Of a DNA stretch of 64,000 bases, positions 8,918-17,415 are shown in pieces. Numbering within the stretch: position 1 is the stretch's first letter; each line of letters starts with the position of its first letter. Where the stretch lies: NCBI RefSeq assembly GCF_014203605.1, contig NZ_JACHJJ010000002.1, forward strand, positions 248,001 to 312,000. Reading direction: 5' to 3'. A program made the position numbers and the translations under genes. Source of the DNA: Thiemannella venezuelensis (GTDB taxonomy: Bacteria > Actinomycetota > Actinomycetes > Streptosporangiales > Streptosporangiaceae). The notes beneath the pieces are model-generated. The model saw only the letters and a list, made by a program, of their open reading frames with translations. It did not search any database and was not told the DNA's origin.

Positions 8918-10396
8918 CTACCTGCCCGGGTCGCCCGGATTGACCAGACCCGACTCGTACGCCGCGACGACGAGCTGCGCGCGGTCGAACAGGCCGAGGT
9001 GCTCCAGGAGCTTGCTCACCGTCCCGGCCACGTCCTGCTCGGCCACCATGAGGGTGGCCGCGATCTGCCGGTTGGTGAGCCCCCGGGCGACCAGCTTCAG
9101 CAGGTCCAGCTCGGCGTCGCCGAGCCCGGCGAGCGCGGGCGGGGCGGCGGGGTCGGTGCGCCCGGCGAAGGCCGAGATGAGCCGGGTGGTGACGGCGGGG
9201 TCGATCAGCGCGTCCCCGGCCTGCGCGGCGCGCATCGCGCTGATGAGCTGCTCGGGCGCGGAGGTCTTGAGCACGAAGCCGCTCACCCCGGCCCGCAGCG
9301 CCGAGTAGAGGTTGTCGTCGGTGCCGAACGTGGTCATCATGATCACCTTGGGCGGGTCCTGGTCGGCGAGGATCCGCCGTGCGGCGGTCAGGCCGTCCAG
9401 CCGGGGCATCTGGATGTCCATCAGCACCACGTCGGGACGGGCCTCGCGGACCAGTGCGATCGCCTGCTCGCCGTCCCCCGCCTCACCGGCCAGCTCGAAG
9501 CCGGGCTCGTTGTCCAGCACCACCCGCAGGCCGGTGCGGACCAGCGCCTGGTCGTCGACCACGACGACCCGCAGGGCCGGCTCCCCGCCCCGGGGCTTCC
9601 CCGCCGGGGGCTCTCCCGCCGGGCGTACGGCCGACCGCTCCCCGGGCAGGTCCAGGTGGGGGGCCTGGACCAGCATGTCGGACTCCAGGCGCTGCAGGGT
9701 GGCGCCGAGGTCCAGGCCCAGCTCGTCGCGGAGCACGGCCCTGGCGCGGCGGAGTGCGCCCAGCGCGTCGCCCTGCCGGCCGCCCCGGTAGAGGGCGAGC
9801 GCCAGCAGCCGCCAGCCCTCCTCCCGGAGCGGATGGGCCGAGACGTGCGCCTCCAGGTCCGCGACCAGCGCCGAGGACTGGCCCAGCGCGAGCCCGGCGT
9901 CGGCGTGGCGCTCGATCGCGGTCAGCCGGAGCTCCTCCAGCCGTCCGGCCTCCGTGACCGCCCACGACAGGTCGGCGAACTCGGCCAGCGCGGGACCCCG
10001 CCACAGCGAGAGCGCCTCCCGGGTGCGTTCCCACACCGCCGCCGGGCCGCCCTCCAGCTTGACCAGGCTCTCGAACCGCCAGGAGTCCACCTGGCCGGTC
10101 TCGGCGCGCAGCGCGTAGCCCGGCGGGGCCGAGACCAGCACCGCGGCCTCCTCGCGCGGCGCGCGGTGCGGCTCCAGCGCGCGCCGCAGCCGCGAGACGT
10201 ATCCCTGGATGGTGGACAGCGCCTGGGCCGGCGGCTCGCCCGGCCAGAGCTCGTCGATGAGCACGCTCACCGGGACGGCGCGGCCCCCCGCCACCAGGAG
10301 CCGGGCCAGCACCGCCATCTGGCGTTGACCGCCGAGGTCGAGCACCACGTCGCCGTGGCGCGCCTGGAACGGTCCTAGAGTACGAAATGTCAGCAT
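8918..10396 (-). CDS. SARP-BTAD / response-regulator / LuxR fusion transcription factor
   Basis: About 492 residues, combining modules that are usually separate. Residues about 1-85 form the OmpR-like winged helix of SARP activators (LTFRTLGPFQARHGD, VPVSVLIDELWPGE, TIQGYVSRLRRAL). About 90-245 is the BTAD helical domain. A Pro/Gly-rich linker leads to a receiver domain at about 275-390, with acidic pocket VVVDDQ and phospho-acceptor Asp327 in LMDIQMP. The last 70 residues resemble a LuxR helix-turn-helix (LVARGLTNRQIAATL), but the recognition helix is atypical (AEQDVAGTVSK). It sits between two paralogous histidine kinases, which suggests phosphorylation control. I chose the ATG at 10396 because SARP proteins begin this way; an ATG at 10444 adds 16 residues. 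Targets are unknown. Confidence 0.88.
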   Translation of the reverse strand: MLTFRTLGPFQARHGDVVLDLGGQRQMAVLARLLVAGGRAVPVSVLIDELWPGEPPAQALSTIQGYVSRLRRALEPHRAPREEAAVLVSAPPGYALRAETGQVDSWRFESLVKLEGGPAAVWERTREALSLWRGPALAEFADLSWAVTEAGRLEELRLTAIERHADAGLALGQSSALVADLEAHVSAHPLREEGWRLLALALYRGGRQGDALGALRRARAVLRDELGLDLGATLQRLESDMLVQAPHLDLPGERSAVRPAGEPPAGKPRGGEPALRVVVVDDQALVRTGLRVVLDNEPGFELAGEAGDGEQAIALVREARPDVVLMDIQMPRLDGLTAARRILADQDPPKVIMMTTFGTDDNLYSALRAGVSGFVLKTSAPEQLISAMRAAQAGDALIDPAVTTRLISAFAGRTDPAAPPALAGLGDAELDLLKLVARGLTNRQIAATLMVAEQDVAGTVSKLLEHLGLFDRAQLVVAAYESGLVNPGDPGR

Positions 10397-10473
10397 CGCA
10401 GCTGTAAGAGTACGGCTACCTGGACTGACGTCATACGGCAACATTCACCATCGCTCGCTTGCTGGGAGAAGGA

Positions 10474-12561
10474 TCAGCGGCAGGGTTCCGCGTCCAGGGT
10501 CAGCGGCAGCACCGCCTCGACCACCGTTCCGCCCTCCGGCGGCGATGTGATCGAGCAGGTGCCGCCGAGCTCGGCGGCCCGCTCGCGCATGGAGGCCAGC
10601 CCCACGCCGGACCTCCGGCCGGGCGGCACCCCCGGGCCGCCGTCGCTCACCCGGACGCGCAGGCGGGCGCCGCCCGGGTCTCCGCCGGCCGGGTCTCCGC
10701 CGTGCGGGCCTCCGCCGCGCTCCAGCGAGACCCGTACGGCGCTCGCCCCGGCGTGCTTGCGCGCGTTGGTCAGCGCCTCCTGGACGATCCGGTAGGCCGC
10801 CACCTCGGCGGCGGCCGGCAGGCCGGTGAGGTCGCCGCTCGCCTCGACCGCGACGGCGGGCCCGGCCATCTCCCCGATCGCCCCGGCCAGGCCGAGCTCG
10901 TCCAGGGCAGGGGGGCGCAGGCCGTACACCAGGTGCCTGATGTCGCTGGTCACGCTGTCCATGCCGGAGCGCAGCCCGTCGAGCAGCCGCTCGGCGCTCT
11001 CCGGGGAGACGCGCAGGGAACGCCGGGCCGCGTTGATGGACATCGCCATGCCGCTGAGCGACTGGCCGAGACCGTCGTGCAGGTCGCGGCGGAGGCGGCG
11101 GCGCTCCTCCTCGCGGGCGGCGATGATCCGCTCGCGGGAGCGGTGCAGCGCGCCGACCAGCCGGACCGCGTGGGCGGCGTCGGCGATGTACGGCGCGAGC
11201 GCGGCGATGACCCGCTCGTTGTGCGCGGCGGGCAGCCGCCGGGTCCCCGGAGGACCGATGAGCAGGTGCCCGACCGGCTCGCCGTGCCAGACCAGGGGGA
11301 CCTCGCGGACCACCTCGCCGAGCTCGCCCGCGCCCGCCTGGCCGGGCCACTCCCCGAAGGCGCCTGCCGGGGACGGCTCCGCCCCGGGAGGCGCGGGCGG
11401 TTCGGCGAACCGCACGGCCACTCCCGTGACGGAGAGCCCCTCACGCAGCACCTCCAGGGCCGCGGGCAGCCCCTCGGCGGGATCGGTCCGCTGCAGCCGC
11501 CGCCTCAGCTCCCCGGCCAGCGCCACCGGGTCGCCCTTGCTGCCGTAGAGCAGCCGGTCGGCGCCGCGCTGCAGCACCCTGCGGAGCGGATGGAAGAAGG
11601 CACCGGCGAGCAGCGCGGCCAGCAGTCCGCCGAACTGGTCGAGATCCGACAGCAGCAGGCTGGAGGCGGCGCCCGCCCCCACGTAGACGCCGCCGATGAC
11701 ACCGACGAGACCCGCGCCGACCAGGGTCCGGGTGATCAGGGTGTCGATCTCGTAGAGCCCGTGCCGCAGGATCGCGAACGCGATCGCGGCGGGGATGAGC
11801 GGGATGGTGAACGAGGCCAGCCACCAGAGCGGGCCGCCCGCCACCCACGGGACGATCAGGCCCGCGAACGCGAGCAGCGGCCAGGCGATCCGCCGCCGCT
11901 CGACCGGGTCCGCCCGGTGGAAGCGCACCGCCAGGGAGAGGAACGCCAGTCCCATCGCCGCGGTGCCGAGCCAGTACAGGATCTCCTTGGCGGCCGGCGA
12001 CGGCGGCACCGCCTCGATGACGACGAGCAGCGAGCGCAGGGCCTCCAGCCCCTGCACCAGGCAGGCGAAGACGACCAGCGCCCGCCACCGGGGCGAGGGC
12101 GGCCGGCCGGTCGGATAGAGCAGGGGCAGCAGCACGCCCAGCAGGAGCGTCGCCAGCGCCCAGCTCAGCCCGACGGCCGCCCACAGGGGTTTGGGCGCGC
12201 CGAAGGCGTAGGGGGAGGAGGAGTGCAGCCGCGCGACGTTGCCCGCCAGGATGTTGACCGCGCAGGCCAGGCCGCCCGCCACCAGCAGCCAGCCGACGGC
12301 CAGCCGCGGCCGCCGCAGGATCAGCAGCGCCCCGAAGACCGGGAAGGCGGTCCCCGCCATGTCCTCGGGCGCGAAGGGCAGCGGGGTGTACGACGGCTGC
12401 GGCAGCATGGCGGTCACCACGATGTTCGCGCACTCCATGGCCACGGAGAGTGCGGCGGTCAGCACGCCGGCCAGGCGCAGGCGCCCATGCGCCGTCGCGG
12501 GACGGCCCCCTGGCTCCGGGAGGACGCCTCCCGGCCCGGGTCGGTCCGGCTCGCGCGCCAC
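10474..12561 (-). CDS. NarL-type sensor histidine kinase (copy 2)
   Basis: A 695-residue paralogue of the kinase at 6801-8915, with the same plan: multiple membrane segments in the first half, then a GAF-like block (WHGEPVGHLLIG). The HisKA_3 helix has the phospho-accepting His in RRRLRRDLHDGLG, and an HATPase domain follows (EALTNARKHA, SDGGPGVP, GVGLASMRERA). A short insertion rich in Gly, Asp and Pro interrupts the ATPase domain before the G1 box. The GTG start has a GGAGGGG ribosome site. It is the first gene of the apparent operon, followed by the fusion regulator, kinase copy 1 and the GH13 enzyme. The ligand is unknown; two sensors feeding one regulator is the simplest reading of the layout. 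Confidence 0.92.
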   Translation of the reverse strand: MAREPDRPGPGGVLPEPGGRPATAHGRLRLAGVLTAALSVAMECANIVVTAMLPQPSYTPLPFAPEDMAGTAFPVFGALLILRRPRLAVGWLLVAGGLACAVNILAGNVARLHSSSPYAFGAPKPLWAAVGLSWALATLLLGVLLPLLYPTGRPPSPRWRALVVFACLVQGLEALRSLLVVIEAVPPSPAAKEILYWLGTAAMGLAFLSLAVRFHRADPVERRRIAWPLLAFAGLIVPWVAGGPLWWLASFTIPLIPAAIAFAILRHGLYEIDTLITRTLVGAGLVGVIGGVYVGAGAASSLLLSDLDQFGGLLAALLAGAFFHPLRRVLQRGADRLLYGSKGDPVALAGELRRRLQRTDPAEGLPAALEVLREGLSVTGVAVRFAEPPAPPGAEPSPAGAFGEWPGQAGAGELGEVVREVPLVWHGEPVGHLLIGPPGTRRLPAAHNERVIAALAPYIADAAHAVRLVGALHRSRERIIAAREEERRRLRRDLHDGLGQSLSGMAMSINAARRSLRVSPESAERLLDGLRSGMDSVTSDIRHLVYGLRPPALDELGLAGAIGEMAGPAVAVEASGDLTGLPAAAEVAAYRIVQEALTNARKHAGASAVRVSLERGGGPHGGDPAGGDPGGARLRVRVSDGGPGVPPGRRSGVGLASMRERAAELGGTCSITSPPEGGTVVEAVLPLTLDAEPCR

Positions 12562-12639
12562 CTTGCCCCTCCGTGCCCCTCTATATGCGGACTTAGAGGG
12601 ACACTAGCCGGAATAGAGCAATGTTCAATCAACATGCGC

Positions 12640-13863
12640 TCAACATGATGTCGCCGCAGTACGGCGGCGCAGCGCCGGGCCGATCGCGAGCAGCCCGGCG
12701 GCGGCGACGAGGTTGACCGCGCCGACGGTCAGCCAGAGGGCGGCGGGGCCGGCCGCGAGCAGCCGGGTGCCGAGCAGCGGGGCCAGCATGGTCCCGGCCG
12801 ACCAGGCGAAGCCGAACATGCCCGAGTAGCGCCCGCGCAGGTGGGGCGGGGCGAGCGAGGCCACGATGGCGCCGGGGATGCCCGCGGTGACGATCTCGCC
12901 GAGTGTCCAGACCACCACGGTGGACGCGTACCCGGCGACGCCGGAGACGAGGACGTTCAGCGCGAAGCCCCCGCCGATGACCGCGTACCCGATCGCCAGC
13001 ACGGTGCTGTGGTCCCGCTTGCCGAACCAGTCGCCGGTCAGCGGCTGGACGAGCACGATCAGGACGCCGTTGACCGCCATGACCAGGCCGTAGGAGCTCT
13101 CACCGAGGCCCGCGCCGGTCATGGCCAGCGGCAGCGTCGTGAACGCCTGGGCGTAGACCAGGCTGGAGAGCACGCAGATCACGATGTAGGCGACCATCAG
13201 CCGGTCCCTCAGCACCGCGCCGAACCCGCCGCCCGCGCGCTCGCCCGGCTCCGGGCGGGTCTCCGGCACCGCCCGCCACACCAGCAGGCCGAAGACCACC
13301 GCGGTGACCGCGTTGAACCAGAACATCCAGGCGTACCCTGCCTCGGCCAGCCGGCCCCCGATCACCATCGCCACCGCGAAGCCCAGGTTCAGCGCCCAGA
13401 ACAGCAGGCCGTAGGCGCGCGGCCGGTCCTCGGGCGAGACGAGGTCGGCCACCAGCGCGTTGGAGGCGGGCCGGTAGGCGTCGATCGTGAGGCCGAGCAC
13501 GAACATCGCCGTCACGATCGCGGGCAGCGAGGTGCTCGCCCCCAGCGCGACCATGGTCACGGCGGTCGCGACCATGCCGCCGGTCAGGGTGATCCGCCGC
13601 CCGAACCGGTCGGCCAGCCAGCCGGCGAGGATCTGCGAGATCAGCGAGCCCGCGCCGAACACCGCCATCACCGCGCCCGCGGCCGCCAGCGACATGCCGC
13701 GCGACTGGGTCAGGTAGACGCCGATGAACGGCTCGACCATCATGCCCACCCGGTTGACCAGCGTCCCCGTCCACAGGGCCCAGAACGCCCGGGGAAGTCC
13801 GCCGATCTTGGATTGCAGGAACGTGGGCTTGGGCTTGGGCTTGGCGATGGTCGTGGTCGTCAT
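12640..13863 (-). CDS. Major facilitator superfamily transporter
   Basis: A 407-residue polytopic protein with about 12 hydrophobic segments. The MFS signature loop between helices 2 and 3 is present (GWLADRFGRRITLTGG). The N-terminal tail has a KPKPKP run before the first helix. The protein resembles drug or metabolite efflux carriers of the DHA1 group, although the substrate cannot be deduced. It is transcribed divergently from a DUF5937/ArsR-type regulator whose start lies 47 bases away. That is the classic arrangement of a local repressor controlling an exporter. Confidence 0.92.
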   Translation of the reverse strand: MTTTTIAKPKPKPTFLQSKIGGLPRAFWALWTGTLVNRVGMMVEPFIGVYLTQSRGMSLAAAGAVMAVFGAGSLISQILAGWLADRFGRRITLTGGMVATAVTMVALGASTSLPAIVTAMFVLGLTIDAYRPASNALVADLVSPEDRPRAYGLLFWALNLGFAVAMVIGGRLAEAGYAWMFWFNAVTAVVFGLLVWRAVPETRPEPGERAGGGFGAVLRDRLMVAYIVICVLSSLVYAQAFTTLPLAMTGAGLGESSYGLVMAVNGVLIVLVQPLTGDWFGKRDHSTVLAIGYAVIGGGFALNVLVSGVAGYASTVVVWTLGEIVTAGIPGAIVASLAPPHLRGRYSGMFGFAWSAGTMLAPLLGTRLLAAGPAALWLTVGAVNLVAAAGLLAIGPALRRRTAATSC

Positions 13864-13873
13864 GGGACCAGGG

Positions 13874-13919
13874 TTGGACAGGTGTTCGCAAAGCTGCCAA
13901 TCTTTTAGCCGTGTCTAAA
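13874..13919. promoter_or_regulatory. Promoter and dyad operator between MFS and ArsR-type regulator genes
   Basis: On the plus strand a TTGGAC (13874-13879) and a CAATCT (13898-13903) are separated by 18 bases. They place a transcription start at or next to the regulator's GTG start (13911), which suggests a leaderless message. A short inverted repeat, TTTAG-ccgtgt-CTAAA (13904-13919), spans that start and could be the binding site of the regulator itself. This is read by eye; no footprint is known. Confidence 0.4.
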
Positions 13920-14909
13920 GGGTCGGGCGGTGTCCGGAAGAGGTCCTGCCACGTCGAGTGGGTCTTCGCTCCCGACGACGTGGCCCGGATCCGCTTCGCC
14001 TTCTCACCGATCTGGGAGCTGGTCGCCAGCCTGCGCACGCTCCGCGACCCGGCCCGGCGCTCCCTCCACCTGCCCTGGCTGCGCGCCGTACGGCCCCGCC
14101 TGGCGGGCCTGGACCTGTCCGAGCTGTTCGCCCTGGTGCCCACGGCCGGCTACCTCGTCGACTTCGTCACCCCTACTCCCGACACCCCCGAGCCCGACTT
14201 CGCCGCCGAACTGGAGCGGGTCCGGCGCACGCCGCCGGACCGGGCCGCCGTCGAGGCGGGCTGGGTCTCCGGGGCCGACCCGCGGATCATCGAGCGGTTC
14301 CGGGCCGACCCCGGGACGGGGGTGGCCCGGGTCGCCGACACCCTCCAGCGCTACTGGGAGGTCGCCTTCGCCGAGTTCTGGCCCCGCGTCCACGGGCTGC
14401 TGGAGGCGGAGGTGACCCGCCGCTCCCGTCAGCTCGCCGCGGGCGGCGCCCGGGAGCTCTTCGCCGACCTGCACCCGAACGTCTCCTGGCGCGGCGACCG
14501 GCTCGCGGTCGTGCGCAACTGGGAGTACTCCGCCCCGCTCGGCGGAGACGGCCTGGTGCTCGTGCCGACCGCCTTCTGGTGGCCGGACACGGCCACGATG
14601 GTCGAGCCGTACCAGCCGATGCTCGTCTACCCGGCCACCGGCGTCGGCACCCTGTGGAGCTCGGGCCCGCCGCCCGCGCCCGGCGCGCTGGCCGCGCTGA
14701 TCGGCCGGACCCGCGCGCAGATCCTCCTCGCCCTCGCCGACCCGTCGACCACCTCGGCCCTGGCCCGGCGGATGGAGCTCACCCCGGGCGCGGTCAGCCA
14801 GCACCTGACCGTCCTGACCGGCGGCGGCCTGGCGGTCCGCCGGCGGCTCGGCCGCGAGGTCGTCTACAGCCGCACCCCGGTCGGCGACTCCCTGGTCTGC
14901 ACCCCCTGA
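13911..14909 (+). CDS. DUF5937 / ArsR-type winged-helix transcriptional regulator
   Basis: A 332-residue protein with a long N-terminal DUF5937 region (EWVFAPDDVARIRFAFSPIWELVASLRTL) and a C-terminal ArsR-like winged helix at about 265-325 (ARAQILLALADPSTTSALARRMELTPGAVSQHLTVL). Regulators of this type are common in actinomycetes next to transporters and usually act as repressors. The GTG at 13911 is the only plausible in-frame start, and promoter spacing suggests leaderless translation. It is divergent from the MFS gene, its most likely target. The ligand is unknown. No metal-binding cysteine pair is obvious in the winged helix. Confidence 0.85.
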   Translation: MSKGSGGVRKRSCHVEWVFAPDDVARIRFAFSPIWELVASLRTLRDPARRSLHLPWLRAVRPRLAGLDLSELFALVPTAGYLVDFVTPTPDTPEPDFAAELERVRRTPPDRAAVEAGWVSGADPRIIERFRADPGTGVARVADTLQRYWEVAFAEFWPRVHGLLEAEVTRRSRQLAAGGARELFADLHPNVSWRGDRLAVVRNWEYSAPLGGDGLVLVPTAFWWPDTATMVEPYQPMLVYPATGVGTLWSSGPPPAPGALAALIGRTRAQILLALADPSTTSALARRMELTPGAVSQHLTVLTGGGLAVRRRLGREVVYSRTPVGDSLVCTP

Positions 14910-15027
14910 GCCCGAGGCGGACCGCGCCCGCCGGAAACGGGACGGAGTAACGTGGGCGAAACACACAGCGGGCAGACTGGGTAGAGGACCAGGCGTGTCG
15001 CACCGCGCCGGCAATGGAGGAGAGGCC

Positions 15028-16389
15028 TTGGACCGCCAGCAGGAGTTCGTTCTCCGCACGCTCGAGGAGCGCGACATCCGGTTCATCCGGCTCTGGTTCA
15101 CCGACGTGCTCGGGTTCCTCAAGTCGGTCGCCATCGCCCCGGCCGAGCTGGAGGGCGCCTTCGCCGAGGGCATCGGCTTCGACGGCTCGGCGATCGAGGG
15201 CTTCGCCCGCGTCTACGAGTCGGACATGCTGGCCAAGCCCGACCCCTCCACCTTCCAGATCCTGCCCTGGCGCAGCGAGAACCCGGGCGCCGCCCGGATG
15301 TTCTGCGACATCCTCATGCCGGACGGCTCGCCCTCGCACGCCGACCCCCGCTGGGTGCTCAAGAAGACCCTGGCCAAGGCCTCCGACATGGGCTTCAGCT
15401 TCTACACCCACCCCGAGGTCGAGTTCTTCCTGCTGAAGAACCGGCCCGAGCGCGGCACCCGCCCCGAGCCCATCGACGAGGGCGGCTACTTCGACCACAC
15501 CCCGCACAGCTCCGGCCACGACTTCCGGCGCCAGGCGATCATGATGCTGGAGTCGATGGGCATCTCCGTCGAGTACAGCCACCACGAGGGCGGCCCCGGC
15601 CAGCAGGAGATCGACCTGCGCTACGCCGACGCGCTGACCACCGCCGACAACATCATGACCTTCCGGCTGGTCATGAAGGAGGTCGCGCTGGAGCAGGGCA
15701 TCTGGGCGAGCTTCATGCCCAAGCCCTTCACCGAGTACCCCGGTTCCGGCATGCACACCCACATGTCGCTGTTCGAGGGCGACCGCAACGCCTTCCACGA
15801 GCCCGGCGCCGAGTACCAGCTCTCCAAGACCGGCCGCGCCTTCATCGGCGGCCTGCTCACCCACGCCGCCGAGATCACCGCCGTCTGCAACCAGTGGGTC
15901 AACTCCTACAAGCGCCTGTGGGGCGGGGCCGAGGCGATCGCCGGTCAGGGCGGCGAGGCCCCCAGCTACATCTCCTGGGGCCACAACAACCGCTCCGCGC
16001 TGGTCCGCGTCCCGATGTACAAGCCGCACAAGAGCGGATCCACCCGCATCGAGTTCCGCTCGCTCGACTCCGCCTGCAACCCCTACCTGGCCTTCGCGGT
16101 GATCCTCGCCGCCGGGCTCAAGGGCATCGAGGAGGGCTACGAGATGCCCCCCGGCGCCGAGGACGACGTCTGGGCGCTGACCAGCGCCGAACGCCGCGCC
16201 CTGGGCATCGCCCCGCTCCCGCAGTCGCTGGACGAGGCCATCGCGGTCATGGAGCGCAGCGAGCTGGTCGCCGAGACCCTCGGCGAGCACGTCTTCGACT
16301 ACTTCCTGCGCAACAAGCGCACCGAGTGGAACGAGTACCGCCGCCAGGTCACCGAGTTCGAGCTCGGCCGCTACCTCCCGGTGCTGTAA
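15028..16389 (+). CDS. glnA2: Type I glutamine synthetase-like enzyme GlnA2
   Basis: A 453-residue glutamine synthetase fold: N-terminal beta-grasp region (WFTDVLGFLKSVAI, DGSAIEGFARVYESDM), catalytic motifs HPEVEFFL, GQQEIDLRYADAL and GMHTHMSL, and NNRSALVRVP. I chose the TTG at 15028 because GGAGGAGAGG precedes it and the resulting N-terminus and length match streptomycete GlnA2; a GTG at 14995 would add 11 residues. The adenylylation loop lacks the target tyrosine (DDVWALTSAERR replaces the DLYELPPEE of GlnA1), so GlnE should not control it. Homologues in Streptomyces are reported to glutamylate polyamines rather than make glutamine, so the substrate here is uncertain. The glnA2-glnE-glnA1 neighbourhood is conserved in actinobacteria. 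Confidence 0.93.
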   Translation: MDRQQEFVLRTLEERDIRFIRLWFTDVLGFLKSVAIAPAELEGAFAEGIGFDGSAIEGFARVYESDMLAKPDPSTFQILPWRSENPGAARMFCDILMPDGSPSHADPRWVLKKTLAKASDMGFSFYTHPEVEFFLLKNRPERGTRPEPIDEGGYFDHTPHSSGHDFRRQAIMMLESMGISVEYSHHEGGPGQQEIDLRYADALTTADNIMTFRLVMKEVALEQGIWASFMPKPFTEYPGSGMHTHMSLFEGDRNAFHEPGAEYQLSKTGRAFIGGLLTHAAEITAVCNQWVNSYKRLWGGAEAIAGQGGEAPSYISWGHNNRSALVRVPMYKPHKSGSTRIEFRSLDSACNPYLAFAVILAAGLKGIEEGYEMPPGAEDDVWALTSAERRALGIAPLPQSLDEAIAVMERSELVAETLGEHVFDYFLRNKRTEWNEYRRQVTEFELGRYLPVL

Positions 16390-16989
16390 GACCAGGCCAG
16401 AGCAATTCTTGCAACGTAGAGGTGCTTCCGGTACGGCTTGCGCCAGGTGTCCCCGGAGCGGGGACGTGATGCCTACTTTCTCGACGGCGCTGCGCCGGGG
16501 CGAGGTGGCATTCGGGGACGGACGGCCCGTGAGCCGCTCGCGCGGCCGTCCGGCCGCGTACGCGGGCATCGGCGCTGATCGCGTCGCCCGACCGGGCGGG
16601 GCCGGAGATCGCCGCGGGGCAGGGGATGCCGTTCGGTGCCGGGGCCGCACCGCGGACTCGCCGGACGAGTCGCGCCCGCCTGCTCGACGCCCTCGATCAG
16701 CGCGGCTGCGAGCGGCACCGGCCCCGCATCCCTTCTCTCGTACTTCATCCGAAGGCGCGCCACGAAGGCCGTCCGCGCTTCCGCATGCGCCCGGCCGGCC
16801 TCGTCGACGGTCTCCTGCACGTCGGCCTCGTCGTCCCGGAACCACGCCATGAGACTCCAACCCTCCCGGTCGACGTGCCATGGTCGCCGGAACGGGCAAC
16901 GGTCTCGAGCCTGAAAGGGTTCCGCGACACGACGCGGCGCCTCCCGGACGAGCGGCAGCCGAGTATGTCGGAGGTCCCGGCTGGATTCC
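16390..16989. other. Intergenic stretch downstream of glnA2, possibly decayed coding DNA
   Basis: About 600 bases with no gene I can support. On the minus strand an ATG at 16850 with a TTGGAG site opens a frame whose first 60 residues look protein-like (AWFRDDEADVQETVDEAGR, LRMKYERRD). From about 16660 downwards the translation becomes Arg/Pro-rich like a shadow frame, as expected after a frameshift. With the broken DinB gene next door, this looks like a region under decay. I saw no clear terminator for glnA2. Confidence 0.4.
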
Positions 16990-17179
16990 GTGCACATGAC
17001 CGACTTCGATGGGCAGGACCGGCCGGAGCCTCCTCTCGCGGGCGATGAGACCGCCACCCTCCTGGGGCCGGGCTCCCAGCCTGCGCTGGATCCTGTGCCA
17101 TATGATCGAGGAGTACGCGCGGCACAACGGCCACGCCGACCTCCTCCGCGAGTCGGTGGACGGTCTGACGGGGGAGTAG
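16990..17179 (+). pseudogene. Decayed DinB-like / DUF664 gene with internal deletion
   Basis: Both ends of a DUF664 (DinB-superfamily) protein are present, but in different frames and without the middle. From the GTG/ATG at 16990/16996 the frame reads [23 protein letters not shown], the family's usual N-terminus. From about 17075 a second frame reads [20 protein letters not shown] and continues to the stop at 17177-17179, the usual C-terminus. The family is normally about 160-180 residues, so roughly 100 codons are missing and the junction near 17068-17077 is frame-shifted. DUF664 proteins are thiol-dependent transferase-like enzymes (four-helix DinB fold) of mostly unknown substrate. The remnant should be non-functional. 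Confidence 0.75.
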
Positions 17180-17415
17180 CGGCCGGGGCGTCGGCCGGTC
17201 ACGGGCCGTGGCCGCCGCGGGCGGACGCCGTTCACGGGCGCCGCCCGTCCGGCGGTCGCACGCGCCGGGCGTGGTGCTCCCGTTACCGGGTCTTCACGCC
17301 GGCGGTACCCGCCCCTGGTTGGGTTTAGCCTCAACCATTCCGGTAATATCGGCCGGTCTCTTTGCTTGTCACATATCAATGATCGATCGCCGATTGAGGC
17401 GACAGGAGGTGCGGC

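Noticed and set aside
16473-16850. A 125-codon minus-strand frame starting AWFRDDEADV with a ribosome site
   Set aside because: The first half looks protein-like, but the second half becomes Arg/Pro-rich as in a shifted frame. No family is recognised, so it is mentioned only as possible debris.
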